Positions 45,255-55,011 of a stretch of 64,000 bases of DNA are shown here, piece after piece; within the stretch, counting starts at the first letter, position 1, and every line of letters begins with the position of its first letter. A program made the translations under genes and the position numbers. Source of the stretch: Foliamicus sp965115835 (lineage in GTDB: Bacteria > Pseudomonadota > Gammaproteobacteria > Steroidobacterales > Foliamicaceae); assembly GCA_965115835.1 (NCBI GenBank), contig OZ220471.1:1984001-2048000 (forward strand). Reading direction: 5' to 3'. The notes beneath the pieces were generated by a model. That model made no database searches, was not told the DNA's origin, and saw only the letters and a program-made list of their open reading frames with translations.

Positions 45255-46153
45255 TTATGGGGCAAACGACTTCAGCGCCTGGATCCGGGCGGCCAGCGGC
45301 GGGTGCGACGCGAACAGGCGCCGGATCCCGGAGCGGGCGGAGGCGGAAATTCCGAACGCCGCCATCGATTCGGGTATGGATTGCCCCCGGCCGTAACCGC
45401 GCTTCAGCGCCTCCAGGGCGCCGATCATCGAGCCGCGCCCGGCGAGCCGTGCGCCAGCCGCATCGGCGCGAAACTCGCGCCGGCGCGAATACCACATGAC
45501 TATGGCGCTGGCCAGAATGCCGAACACGATCTGGGCGGCGATGGTCACGGCGAAGTAGCCGATGCCAACGCCGCGCTCGTTGCGAAACACTACCCGGTCG
45601 ACCACATGGCCCACGATCCGGGAGAAGAAGATGACGAAGGTGTTGAGAATTCCCTGAAGCAGCGTCAGGGTCACCATGTCGCCGTTCGCGACATGGCCGA
45701 TTTCGTGGCCCAGCACGGCTCGCACCTCGTCGCGACGCATATGCCGGAGCAGCCCTTCGCTCACCGCGATCAGCGCCTTGTTGCGGTTTGCGCCAGTGGC
45801 GAATGCATTGGGCTCCGGGGCCGGGAAGACGCCCACCTGGGGCATGCCGATTCCGGCGCTGCGGGCCAGTTGCCGGGTGGTGTCCAACAACCACCTTTCC
45901 GCCTCGTTGGCGGGCGCGTCGATAATGCGTGTGCGGGTTGCGCGTTTGGCCATCCACTTGGACATGAGCAGGGAGACGAACGCTCCCCCGAAGCCGAAAA
46001 TCGCGCTGAACAGGAACAATCCGGTGTAATTCAGTGCGTATCCCCCGCAGCATCCAGCACCATCCGGTCGATGCCCAGCAGGTTCAGAACCACGCCGGCC
46101 ACCGCCAGAACCGCAAGGTTGGTCAGGATGAACAGGGCAATGCGAGTGAACAT
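45255..46153 (-). pseudogene. htpX: htpX membrane metalloprotease, frameshifted
   Basis: The N-terminus (MFTRIALFILTNLAVLAVAG) starts at 46153 and meets a stop at 46031; the rest (LNYTGLFLFSAIFGFGGAFVSLLMSKW to the end) continues in another frame to 45255. The zinc site LGHEIGH and the EFRADAAGA block are intact. One extra G in the G5 run at 46042-46046 would restore a full protein of about 298 residues. HtpX is a heat-shock inner-membrane quality-control protease. The break may be a sequencing error, a slippage switch or true decay; a 254-residue product from TTG 46019 would lack the first helix. Confidence 0.8.
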
Positions 46154-46276
46154 GGCGAAAAGCTCCAGTGTTTCGGGTTTTTGAAAGCTACAAGTATATC
46201 GGGGCGGGCGTGCCGGATCTGCAATGCCGGGCGCCGCTTGCCGCAGGGCTCGCTCGCCGCCTACACTTGCGGCCTG

Positions 46277-47851
46277 ATGGCGGATTTCGACGTGATCGTG
46301 ATTGGCGGCGGGGTAAACGGTCTGGCGTGCGCCGCAACCCTGGCGCGCGAGGGGCTGGGTTGCTGCGTACTGGAGCGCAACAGCCATGTGGGCGGCGGCG
46401 CCGTGACGCGCGAAGTGACCTTGCCCGGCTTCCGGCACGACCTGTACGGTTCTTCACACGTGTGGATCCATTGCAACGCCGATTTCAAGGCGATTCAGCC
46501 CGAACTCGAGCGTTTCGGGCTGAAGTACATCGAACCCGAGGACCACATCACCGGCCATCCAGACCAGGGCGGCGGTCCCGGGATCGTGGTGTACAAGGAT
46601 GTGGAGCGAACCTGCGAGTCCATTGCCTCCTATTCTTCCGCGGACGCTCGCCGTTATGCCGCCGTCTGCGCCGATTTCGAGCAGGTTCGCGAGGGCTTCA
46701 TCAAGGCCTTTTTCTCGCCGCCCAAGCCGCCGAGCACGCTGCCGCGCGCCCTGGAGCAGAGCGTGGCAGGCTTGCGGCGGCTGCGGGAGTTCTCGATGTC
46801 GGCGCGAGCCTGGGTGGAGGCCAATTTCGAGAACGATTTCGTCCAGGCGATGATGCTGAACTGGGCGCTGGCGCCCCAGATCCTTCCGGACCAGGAAGGC
46901 GCGGGGCAATCCTTCTACATCATGATCCCCGCCATCCATCATTACGGTCAGGCGATCCCCGAGGGAGGCAGCCAGCAGTTGCCGGAAGCCATGGCGGCCT
47001 TCCTGGAAGGCCGCGGCAGCCGGGTCATGACTTCCTCTCCGGTGGATCGGATCCTGGTGGAGAATGGCCGGGCGCGCGGCGCGCGCCTGGAGTCCGGCCA
47101 GACCCTGCGCGCCCGGCGCGCGGTGGTGTCCGCGCTGGAACCGCGCCAGACCTTCCTGCGCATGCTCGATGACAGCGTGCTGGAAGACGACTTTCTGGAA
47201 ATGGTGCGCGGCTACTCCTTCGGCAGGATCTCGGTTTGCCGGGCGCATCTGGCGCTGAAACAACCGCCGCAGTTCGCCAACGGCGAGGCCATGAGCAACT
47301 GCGCATTCCACCGCATGACCGACAGCATGCCGCAGTTGCTGAAGTTCTACGGCGAGCTGGCCATGGGCCTGCCGCCGTCGGATCCATTCCTGTGGTCGGC
47401 CTGCTGGACCCTGCTCGATCCCACGCGCGCGCCCCACGGCCAGCACACGCTGATCTGCGACACCTTCGTGTCCAACCGGCTGGCCGACGGGCGCCGTTGG
47501 GGCGAGATCGGCAAGGAATATGCAAGCGAAGTGCTGCTGCCGAAGCTTCGCCAGTACGCGCCCAATATCGGCGACGACAACATTCTGGGGCAGCATGTGG
47601 AAACCGGGGAGGACCTGGAGAGCGCCAATCCCTCGTTCGTGGACGGCGCCACCAACGGCGGCGAGCGGATCGCATCGCAGCTTGGTTATTTCCGCCCCTT
47701 CCCCGGCTATGCTCACTACCGCTCGCCGGTCCCGGACCTGTACATGACCGGCCCGCATTGCCATCCGGGCGGAGGAATTTCCGCCATGGGCACGATCACC
47801 GCGCGGGTCATGCTGGATGATTTCGGAATTCGGGAGGCGGATTTCCGGTAG
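46277..47851 (+). CDS. Phytoene desaturase-like FAD-dependent oxidoreductase
   Basis: A 524-residue flavoprotein. The N-terminus has the dinucleotide motif VIGGGVNGLACAATLAREG and the ERNSHVGGGA extension, typical of CrtI-related enzymes and of the NAD(P)/FAD oxidoreductases related to human PYROXD2. The C-terminal GPHCHPGGGISAMG is the second FAD-binding signature. ATG 46277 is used; the frame extends upstream over non-coding sequence opposite htpX. No carotenoid genes are nearby, so the substrate is unknown. Confidence 0.78.
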   Translation: MADFDVIVIGGGVNGLACAATLAREGLGCCVLERNSHVGGGAVTREVTLPGFRHDLYGSSHVWIHCNADFKAIQPELERFGLKYIEPEDHITGHPDQGGGPGIVVYKDVERTCESIASYSSADARRYAAVCADFEQVREGFIKAFFSPPKPPSTLPRALEQSVAGLRRLREFSMSARAWVEANFENDFVQAMMLNWALAPQILPDQEGAGQSFYIMIPAIHHYGQAIPEGGSQQLPEAMAAFLEGRGSRVMTSSPVDRILVENGRARGARLESGQTLRARRAVVSALEPRQTFLRMLDDSVLEDDFLEMVRGYSFGRISVCRAHLALKQPPQFANGEAMSNCAFHRMTDSMPQLLKFYGELAMGLPPSDPFLWSACWTLLDPTRAPHGQHTLICDTFVSNRLADGRRWGEIGKEYASEVLLPKLRQYAPNIGDDNILGQHVETGEDLESANPSFVDGATNGGERIASQLGYFRPFPGYAHYRSPVPDLYMTGPHCHPGGGISAMGTITARVMLDDFGIREADFR

Positions 47852-47902
47852 ACGACAAACCGTACCCTTCCCCGCGGGGAAGCGGACCTGGAGGATGAAA
47901 AG

Positions 47903-49492
47903 ATGAACAGGATCGAGAAATACACCGGCATGGTGATTCAGCCGCACGTAACGGTGGCCGAGGATCGCGACGACATCCAGCGCAACCTCGACCGGGTGCT
48001 GAACATGATCGACTTCGGCGTGGGCTATTTCTGGGAACTTCCGGTGAAGCTGGTGGTACTGCCCGAGTATTTCCTGCAGGGAGTCACCACCCCGGGCAAA
48101 GGCGAGCACGGCATCGAGAGCTTCATGAAGAAGGCGATCACCTTCGACGGTCCGGAGATGCGCGCGCTCGGCGACAAGGCCCGCGAATACGGCCTTCATG
48201 TGGCCGGCGGCGGAGTGGTGGAGCAGCTGCCGGAATTTCCGGACCGCTGGTTCAACGCCGCCTTCGTGATCGGCCCCTCCGGCAAGGTGATCCTGCGCTA
48301 TCACAAGTGGCACATCCCCGCGAATATCGGGCTGGGGACCAGTCCGCACGACCTGCTCGACGCCTACCGCAAGGTGTTCGGCGCCGATCTCGCCGACCTG
48401 TTCCCGGTGGTGGACACCGAGATCGGCAAGCTCGGCGCCATGACTTGCCACGACGGCTGCACGCCGGAGGTCTCGCGCGCGCTCGGCTACAACGGCTGCG
48501 AGGTGCTTTGCCACCCCACGGCGCTGCAGGAAATCGAGGGCGTGAGCGAGCCCTGGGACTTCTGGACCTTCACCCGCCGCACGCGCGCGCACGACAACAT
48601 GTGCTACCTGCTGGGCTCGAACTGGGGTACGGTGGACTACGACTACTACCCCAAGGCCTTTTGTCCCGGGGGTTCCTTCATCATCGACTACACCGGCATG
48701 ATCCTGCGCCACGCCAACTATCCGCAGGAGCAGGTGATCGGCGCCACCATCGATATCGAAGCCTTGCGCGAGCATCGCTCCCGCTGCGGGCACAACTGCT
48801 GGGTGGATTTGCGAACCGAGGGCTTCAAGCAGATCTACGAGAATCCGATCTACCCGCCGAACCAGTTCCCGCCCGGCAAGCCGCCGCGCACCCTGGCCGA
48901 CAAGATGGCGCCGCTCGATACGGTGTTTCGGGATCTCTATGGCCGCGGACAGTTCATGCCTCCGGCCGGAATGACGGCGGAAGACATGCCGAAGCGGCAC
49001 CGCGAGCGCGTGCGCGCCGCCCAGGCGCGCGGCACGCTCAAGAGAGCGACTGATGTTGCGCCACACCCGCTTCCTTCCCTTCGCGAGCCTGCCTCGCCCC
49101 ATGACCGGAGAGCGGCGGCGAGCCAGGAACGGAGGCGATGCCCTGCGGGCGAGGCGCGGGAGGCCTTCGTCATGCGTGTAAGCAGCGAGCTTGCGGAGCT
49201 CGAAATCCGCCTGGGACGCATAGTGCGCGAAGGCAACGCGCTGGTGGTGGAAAGCGCTCCGGGCAGCAGCCTGAACACCCGCATTCGCATCGACCCGGAG
49301 GATGCGAAGAGCATTCTGGGCAAGCTGCTGGGTTCCGGCGCAGTTTGGTCCTTCCTGTTGCGCTTGCCGTTCGCCGGTCGCACGGGAACGGGGCGGCGAG
49401 CCGGAATGTCGGGAAGCCGAACACAAGGCGCCAACGACAACCCGGCCTGGCGCGCGCGCCGCGAGAGCACGGGATTGAACAAGCCCTGGTAG
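47903..49492 (+). CDS. Nitrilase-superfamily amidohydrolase with long C-terminal extension
   Basis: A 529-residue protein. The first 350 residues are a carbon-nitrogen hydrolase with the full catalytic triad: E55 (LPEYF), K135 (HKWHIP) and C182 (MTCHDGC). This subgroup hydrolyses amides or nitriles with acidic or aliphatic side groups. After about residue 375 the chain changes to low-complexity sequence and then a 106-residue segment starting at M424. The extension is longer than expected for the family. It lies 51 bp after the FAD oxidoreductase and ends 35 bp before the kinase. Confidence 0.78.
   Translation: MNRIEKYTGMVIQPHVTVAEDRDDIQRNLDRVLNMIDFGVGYFWELPVKLVVLPEYFLQGVTTPGKGEHGIESFMKKAITFDGPEMRALGDKAREYGLHVAGGGVVEQLPEFPDRWFNAAFVIGPSGKVILRYHKWHIPANIGLGTSPHDLLDAYRKVFGADLADLFPVVDTEIGKLGAMTCHDGCTPEVSRALGYNGCEVLCHPTALQEIEGVSEPWDFWTFTRRTRAHDNMCYLLGSNWGTVDYDYYPKAFCPGGSFIIDYTGMILRHANYPQEQVIGATIDIEALREHRSRCGHNCWVDLRTEGFKQIYENPIYPPNQFPPGKPPRTLADKMAPLDTVFRDLYGRGQFMPPAGMTAEDMPKRHRERVRAAQARGTLKRATDVAPHPLPSLREPASPHDRRAAASQERRRCPAGEAREAFVMRVSSELAELEIRLGRIVREGNALVVESAPGSSLNTRIRIDPEDAKSILGKLLGSGAVWSFLLRLPFAGRTGTGRRAGMSGSRTQGANDNPAWRARRESTGLNKPW
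49172..49492 (+). other. Possible internal start inside the nitrilase frame
   Basis: ATG 49172 is in frame with the nitrilase and has GGGAGG at 49158-49163, 8 bp upstream. From here a 106-residue product (MRVSSELAELEIRLGRIV...) would form a separate small protein, or this is a former independent gene now fused by loss of a stop codon. Confidence 0.35.
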
Positions 49493-49527
49493 GCCAGGCC
49501 GGCAGCGGATTTCAGGGAGAAAGGCAT

Positions 49528-50532
49528 ATGGCGAAAGTCCTGGGATTCGGCGAGGTCATGCTGCGTCTGGCCACACCGCGCGGCCAGCTGTTCGACGGCG
49601 CGCAAGCTCTGGGAGTGGATTTCGGGGGCGCCGAAGCCAATACCATCGTGGCCCTGGCGCACCTGGGCCACGACACGGCCTTTCTGACCTGCCAGCCGGA
49701 TAACGACTGGGGCTGGCGCAGCGCCGCAATGCTGGCCGCCGCCGGGGTGCGCGCCGAAAACCTCCACATGAAAGACGCGCGCATCGGAACCTATTTCCTG
49801 GAGAGCGGTGCGGGCTCGAGGGGCGGAAGAATTATCTACGACCGCAGGAACTCCGCGTTCGCCCGTCAGGATTGGTCCAACATGGCCTGGTCCGATCGGG
49901 TCGCGGGCAAGGACTGGCTGCATTTGAGCGGCATCACGCTGGCGCTTTCGGAATCCGCCGCCGGCGCTTGCGAGGCCGCGGCCCGCGCCGCCCGTCAGGC
50001 CGGTTGCGGAGTCTCGTTCGATGCCAACTACCGCAGCGCGCTGTGGGCCAGCACAAGTGAATTCGGCGCCGCCTGCCGGCGGATCGTGGAGCTGGCGGAT
50101 GTGGTGTTCTGCGGATGCCGCGAGATTCGCTGGATCATCGACTTGCCGCGCCCCGACGCACTTTCGCCCGATCCCGCCCACGGCTTTCATCTCCTCAAGC
50201 CGGTAGCGCCGCACATGAACTGGCTGGCCGGCACGCTCCACGATCAGGGCGCCGGCGGAGCGCCGACGCTGGGCGGGTTCGCCACCAACGGCCAGGAGTC
50301 CTCCAGGCTTCAGCCGCAGGGCCTGGGTCAGGTCATCGACCCCGTGGGCGCCGGCGACGCCTTCGCCGCCGGCGTGCTGCACGGTCTGGCGGAGGGCTGG
50401 CCGGTGCGGCAAACCGTCGAGTTCGCGCGCGCCGCCGCCTCCCTCAAGCACACCATCTTGGGCGACACGCTGCGCGTCTCCGCCACCGAAGTGCAACGCC
50501 ATATCGCCCGCGGGGCCGCCATGTCCCGCTGA
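49528..50532 (+). CDS. kdgK: PfkB-family sugar kinase, KDG kinase-like
   Basis: A 334-residue ribokinase-fold enzyme. The N-terminus (LGFGEVMLRLATPRGQ) and GGAEANTIVALAHLGHD resemble 2-keto-3-deoxygluconate kinases, and the C-terminal anion hole reads DPVGAGDAFAAGV. It would phosphorylate KDG to KDPG. ATG 49528 has GGGAGAAAGG upstream. It faces a mannonate dehydratase gene, whose product is KDG, supporting the assignment. Confidence 0.82.
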   Translation: MAKVLGFGEVMLRLATPRGQLFDGAQALGVDFGGAEANTIVALAHLGHDTAFLTCQPDNDWGWRSAAMLAAAGVRAENLHMKDARIGTYFLESGAGSRGGRIIYDRRNSAFARQDWSNMAWSDRVAGKDWLHLSGITLALSESAAGACEAAARAARQAGCGVSFDANYRSALWASTSEFGAACRRIVELADVVFCGCREIRWIIDLPRPDALSPDPAHGFHLLKPVAPHMNWLAGTLHDQGAGGAPTLGGFATNGQESSRLQPQGLGQVIDPVGAGDAFAAGVLHGLAEGWPVRQTVEFARAAASLKHTILGDTLRVSATEVQRHIARGAAMSR

Positions 50533-50599
50533 CTGCGGCCTGCGGTTGCGTTGGAGCAGGCGCTCGGCGAAGCGCGCCCCGGGGGGCTGGAAAAAGACG

Positions 50600-51811
50600 C
50601 TACCAGTTCCAGAGGGTGCCGTCTTCGAGGCGGTTTACGGGCAGCGAGGCCGGACGATAGGGATATTTCGCGGCCCGCTTCTCATCGATGTCCACGCCGT
50701 GGCCGGGCGCCTCGCCGGGATGCAGAAAGCCGTCTTCGAAGCGCCACGCCCCGGGAAAAACAGCGTCGGTTTCTTCGCTGTGGCGCATGTATTCCTGGAT
50801 GCCGAAGTTCGGCGCGGACAAGTCGAAGTGGAGCGCGGCGCCCATGCTTACCGGGGACAGGTCGGTGGCGCCGTGACAGCCGGTGCGCACCTGGTAGAGC
50901 GCCGCCAGCGCGGCGATCTGGCGCAGGTGGGTGATGCCGCCGGCGTGACTGACGGTGCAGCGGATGTAGTCGACAAGCTGGTTTTCGATCAGGTACTTGC
51001 AATCGAAGATCGTATTGAATACCTCGCCCACCGCCAGCGGCGTGGTGGTGTGCGAGCGGATCAGCCGGAAGGATTCCTGGTTCTCGGCCGGCGTGGGGTC
51101 TTCCATCCAGAACAGCGCATGGGGTTCCAGCGCCTTGCCCAGGCGCCCGGCCTCGATGGGCGTAAGGCGGTGGTGAACATCGTGCAGCAGGTGGGGCGTG
51201 AAACCGTATCGCTCGCGCAACGCGGCAAACAGTTTCGGAACGAAGTGAAGATACGGCTCCGAAGACCAGGTGTTCTCTGCCGGCAGGGCCGACGAGGCGG
51301 GCTCGTAGTACATCCTGTCCTTGCTCACGCCGTAGACGCCGTCCAGACCGGGCACGGCGCACTGGACGCGCACGGCCTTGTAGCCGAGTTCCAGGTAGCG
51401 GCCCACTTCGTCGATCGCGCCCGCCACATCTTCGCCGCTGGCGTGACCGTAGCAAAGCACGCGGTCGCGGCTGCGTCCGCCCAGCAACTGGTAAAGAGGC
51501 ATGCCGGCCGCCTTGGCCTTGAGGTCCCACAAGGCGGTGTCCACGGCGCCGATGGCGGTCATGGTGACTGGCCCGCGCCGCCAGTAGGCGCCCCGGTAGA
51601 GGTATTGCCAGGTGTCCTCGATGCGGTCTGCGTGGCGGCCGATCAGGGCGGGAATCACATGGTCTTCGAGGTAGCTCGCCACCGCCAACTCACGACCGTT
51701 CAGCGTGGCGTCGCCCAGGCCGTGAACGCCGTCCTCGGTCACGACCTTCAGCGTGACGAAGTTGCGCCCGGGACAGGTCACGATCACGCGGGCTTCGGCA
51801 ATCCGCGGCAT
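50600..51811 (-). CDS. manD: D-mannonate dehydratase (enolase superfamily)
   Basis: A 403-residue member of the ManD group. Diagnostic blocks are NGRELAVASYLEDHVIP, YEPASSALPAENTWSSEPYL, HDVHHRLTPIEAGRLGK and RTGCHGATDLSPVSMGAALHFD. It dehydrates D-mannonate to 2-keto-3-deoxygluconate and needs Mg2+. ATG 51811 overlaps the stop of the upstream aldehyde dehydrogenase gene (TGATG). Many family members have low activity on D-gluconate too. Confidence 0.88.
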   Translation of the reverse strand: MPRIAEARVIVTCPGRNFVTLKVVTEDGVHGLGDATLNGRELAVASYLEDHVIPALIGRHADRIEDTWQYLYRGAYWRRGPVTMTAIGAVDTALWDLKAKAAGMPLYQLLGGRSRDRVLCYGHASGEDVAGAIDEVGRYLELGYKAVRVQCAVPGLDGVYGVSKDRMYYEPASSALPAENTWSSEPYLHFVPKLFAALRERYGFTPHLLHDVHHRLTPIEAGRLGKALEPHALFWMEDPTPAENQESFRLIRSHTTTPLAVGEVFNTIFDCKYLIENQLVDYIRCTVSHAGGITHLRQIAALAALYQVRTGCHGATDLSPVSMGAALHFDLSAPNFGIQEYMRHSEETDAVFPGAWRFEDGFLHPGEAPGHGVDIDEKRAAKYPYRPASLPVNRLEDGTLWNW

Positions 51812-53349
51812 CAATCCATCCTCGCCATGATCGACTTGGTTTCCATATAGATCTTCAGGCCCTCCAGGCCATGCTCGCGGCCCCAGCCCGACTGTTTGTA
51901 TCCGCCAATCGGCATGGCCAACTCGGGAATGCCGTGCGAGTTGATCCAGACGATACCGGACTCCAGGCGTTCGGCAATCTCGTGGCCGCGCGCCAGATCG
52001 CGGGTCCAGACGCTGGCGGCCAGACCGTAGCGGCTGCGGTTCGCCTGACGGATGGCGTCGTCCACCGTGTCGAAGGGCGTTACCGTGACCACCGGCCCGA
52101 ACACTTCCTCGCGGGTAATGCGCATGTCTTCGCCAGCCCCTGCGAACACGGTGGGCGCATAGAAAAAGCCGTTGCCGGGAAGCGGCCGCCCGCCGGTGAC
52201 AAGCTGTGCGCCTTCGCCGAGGGCCGACTCCACCAGGGCGTGCACCGACGCGCGATGCGGGGCGCTGATCAACGGCCCCATCCGGGAGTCCGGATCGAGG
52301 CCGGGGCCGAGCTTCAGCCCGCGCGCGGCCTCCGTCAGGCCGTCAAGAACATCTTGGTAAACACTGCTTTGAGCGTATACCCGCGAGCCGGCTACGCAGG
52401 TCTGCCCGGCGTTGGCGAAGATCGCCCCGGCAGCGGCCGCAATCGCGCGCGGCAGGCTGGCGTCCGCCAGGATCAGAACCGGCGATTTGCCGCCAAGCTC
52501 CAGCGACAGGCGCTTCAGGTTCCCGCGCGCGGCGGCAAGGAGCTGCTTGCCCACCTCGGTGGAACCGGTGAAGGCGACCTTGTTGACCTGCGGGTGCCGG
52601 GCCAGATGTTGCCCCAGCTTGCCGCCCGACCCCGGAAGGATGCTGACCACGCCCTCGGGCGCCCCGGCCTCCAGCAACAGTCTGCCGAGATACAGCGCCG
52701 TAAGCGGCGTCAGTTCCGCGGGCTTCAGTACGCAACTGCAGCCCGCCGCCAGCGCCGGCGCCAGTTTCCATGCGGCCATCACCAGCGGCCCATTCCAGGG
52801 CGCGATCAGCGCCGACACGCCCACCGGCTCGTTGCGGATCAGCCCCTGGAAGCGCTGTCCCGGCACCGAGGGATCAAAAGTGGCGCCCGGCAATTTGGTG
52901 CACCAGCCGGCGTAGTAGCGAAAGGTCTCGGCCGCATGGGCCACTTCGCCATGCAACGCGGCCACATAGAGCTTCCCGCCGTTAAGCGTTTCCAGCTCTG
53001 CCAGCGTACGCGCGTCGCGTTCGATCAACTCCGCCACGCGCAGCAGCACCCGCTGTTTCTGCGCCGGCGTTTGCCCTCTCCAGCGCCGGTCGAGAAACGC
53101 CGCCCGCGCCGCCGCCACCGCCGTGTCCGCCTGTCCGATGGAGGCCGGCGCAACCCGCGCAATCTCGCAGCCTCCGGCAGGATCCAGGATCGGCTCGGGT
53201 TCGCCGCCCTCTCCGGGCAACCAGCTTCCACCTGCCAGGATCCGGTGTTCGAGGCCGAGGAAGTCTTGCGCCGCTTGCGAAACCTCATGCCAGTTGCCCC
53301 TTTCGGGTTCTCCCAAAGGAGTCCGGGAAGCGGATGCGGGCGGATGCAT
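51811..53349 (-). CDS. NAD(P)-dependent aldehyde dehydrogenase
   Basis: A 512-residue class I/II aldehyde dehydrogenase. The general-base glutamate is in LELGGKSP, the catalytic cysteine in AGQTCVAGSR, and the cofactor loop is FTGSTEVGKQ. The C-terminal region YMETKSIMARMD resembles benzaldehyde or phenylacetaldehyde-type enzymes. In front of mannonate dehydratase it may oxidise a sugar-derived aldehyde or semialdehyde. Substrate unknown. Confidence 0.85.
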   Translation of the reverse strand: MHPPASASRTPLGEPERGNWHEVSQAAQDFLGLEHRILAGGSWLPGEGGEPEPILDPAGGCEIARVAPASIGQADTAVAAARAAFLDRRWRGQTPAQKQRVLLRVAELIERDARTLAELETLNGGKLYVAALHGEVAHAAETFRYYAGWCTKLPGATFDPSVPGQRFQGLIRNEPVGVSALIAPWNGPLVMAAWKLAPALAAGCSCVLKPAELTPLTALYLGRLLLEAGAPEGVVSILPGSGGKLGQHLARHPQVNKVAFTGSTEVGKQLLAAARGNLKRLSLELGGKSPVLILADASLPRAIAAAAGAIFANAGQTCVAGSRVYAQSSVYQDVLDGLTEAARGLKLGPGLDPDSRMGPLISAPHRASVHALVESALGEGAQLVTGGRPLPGNGFFYAPTVFAGAGEDMRITREEVFGPVVTVTPFDTVDDAIRQANRSRYGLAASVWTRDLARGHEIAERLESGIVWINSHGIPELAMPIGGYKQSGWGREHGLEGLKIYMETKSIMARMD

Positions 53350-53402
53350 TGTGCAAGTTCGGGCGCGATTCGCCCCAACGGGTCAAGGGTTGTGCGAGAG
53401 AG

Positions 53403-54389
53403 TCAGTCCCTGGGCAGCCAGTTCATCATCTTGCGGAGGTTGGCGCCAACGGCCTCGATGGGGTGAGCCGCGGTTTTGGCCCGCAGTTGGCGCAGGCGCG
53501 GTTCGCCATTCTCGAACTCTTCGATCCATTCGCGCGCGAAGGCGCCGGACTGGATGTCCGCCAGCACTTCCTTCATTGCCTTGCGGGCCGCTTCGCCCAC
53601 CACCCTGGGACCGCGGGTGTAGTTGCCATACTCGGCGGTGTCGCTCACCGAATAGTTCATGCGCTTCAAGCCACCCTCATAGTACAGGTCCACGATCAGC
53701 TTGAGTTCGTGCAGCACCTCGAAGTAGGCCAGTTCGGGCGGATAGCCGGCTTCGACCAGGGTCTCGAAGCCGGCCTTGATCAGCTCCTCGGAACCCCCGC
53801 ACAGCACCGCCTGTTCGCCGAACAGGTCGGTCTCGGTCTCGTCCTTGATGCTGGTCTCGATGACGCCGGCGCGAATGCCGCCGATGCCGCCGGCGTAGCT
53901 CAGCGCCAGATCGAGCGCGCCGCCGGTGGCGTCCTGGTGCACGGCGGCCAGACAGGGCACGCCCGCGCCCTCGAGATACATGCGCCGCAGCAGATGGCCG
54001 GGGCTCTTGGGCGCCACCATGAACACATCCACATCCGCCGGGGGCTTCACCTGTCCGTACAGGATGCTGAAGCCGTGACCCACGGCAAGCGCCTGACCAG
54101 CCTGGAGGTGGCGCGCCACGGCCGACTCGTACACGCGCCGGTGGTGCTGGTCAGGCGCCAGGAGCATCACCACATCGCCCCAGGCTGCGGCCGCGCCCAT
54201 GTCCAGGACGCTCAGGCCCTTCGAGGCCGCCTGTTCGCGCGACGATGAACCCTCGCGCAGGCCCACCGCCACCTGCACGCCGCTTTCCTTCAGGTTCAGG
54301 GCGTGCGCGTGTCCCTGGCTTCCGTATCCCAGCACCGCCACCTTGCGGTCGCGAATGATGGACAGGTCGGCTTGGTAATGAATCTTCAT
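53403..54389 (-). CDS. ilvC: Ketol-acid reductoisomerase
   Basis: A 328-residue class I KARI for valine, leucine and isoleucine synthesis. NADPH-binding is in GYGSQGHAHALNL with the specificity loop LREGSSSR, metal-binding D and E residues are in DETETDLFGEQAVL, and the end region has SVSDTAEYGNYTRGPR. ATG 54389 is used; the longer frame has no homology. It is the last gene of ilvD-B-N-C. Confidence 0.95.
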   Translation of the reverse strand: MKIHYQADLSIIRDRKVAVLGYGSQGHAHALNLKESGVQVAVGLREGSSSREQAASKGLSVLDMGAAAAWGDVVMLLAPDQHHRRVYESAVARHLQAGQALAVGHGFSILYGQVKPPADVDVFMVAPKSPGHLLRRMYLEGAGVPCLAAVHQDATGGALDLALSYAGGIGGIRAGVIETSIKDETETDLFGEQAVLCGGSEELIKAGFETLVEAGYPPELAYFEVLHELKLIVDLYYEGGLKRMNYSVSDTAEYGNYTRGPRVVGEAARKAMKEVLADIQSGAFAREWIEEFENGEPRLRQLRAKTAAHPIEAVGANLRKMMNWLPRD

Positions 54390-54423
54390 GGTTCGGTTCC
54401 CTGACTGTCGAATGCCGTGCGGG

Positions 54424-55011
54424 TTACTCGTCGGCTTGCGGCTGCGGCGCCCGCAGCATGGCCACGCGCCCCGAGCGCGCGATTTCATCGATCCCGTGCC
54501 GCTTCATCAGGTTGACGAAGGCATCCACCTTCTTGGTGGGGCCGACAATCTCCAGCGCGAGGATGTCCGGCGTGACATCCACCACGCGGCCGCGGAAGAT
54601 CTCGTTGACCTGCAGGATCTCCGCGCGCTCGTTCCCGTGGCAGCGCACCTTGATGATGCACAGTTCGCGTTCGACAAAATCGGCGCCGGTCACGTCGTCC
54701 ACCCGGATGGTGTCCACCAGCCGGTTGAGCTGGCGCAGGATCTGCGAAATTACCCGGGCGTTGCCGCGCGTGACGATGCACAGGCGCGAGACCGCGGGAT
54801 CGTCGGTCACGCCCACCGTGACGCTGTCGAGATTGAAGCCCCGCGCAGAGAACATGTTGACCACCCGGATCAGCGCGCCCATGGAGTTCTCCAGCAGCAC
54901 ATTGATGATGTGCTGCTGGATGTCCGGCGGCGCGTCGGGCTCCACCGGTTCGCCGGCCGCCCGCTTGCGTATGAGCTGCTGCGGCGTAAGGGTGATGGCT
55001 TCGTCTGTCAC
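54424..55011 (-). CDS. ilvN: Acetolactate synthase small (regulatory) subunit
   Basis: A 195-residue IlvN/IlvH-type subunit that mediates valine feedback. The ACT domain starts with HIINVLLENSMGALIRVVNMFSARGFNLDSVTVG, and the second half has GRVVDVTPDILALEIVG. The start is GTG 55011, which overlaps the ilvB stop (GTGA). The N-terminal tail is about 30 residues longer than in E. coli. Confidence 0.93.
   Translation of the reverse strand: MTDEAITLTPQQLIRKRAAGEPVEPDAPPDIQQHIINVLLENSMGALIRVVNMFSARGFNLDSVTVGVTDDPAVSRLCIVTRGNARVISQILRQLNRLVDTIRVDDVTGADFVERELCIIKVRCHGNERAEILQVNEIFRGRVVDVTPDILALEIVGPTKKVDAFVNLMKRHGIDEIARSGRVAMLRAPQPQADE

Noticed and set aside
46454..49426. A 990-codon minus-strand frame
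   Set aside because: Antisense to the FAD oxidoreductase and nitrilase genes, arising from the high GC content.
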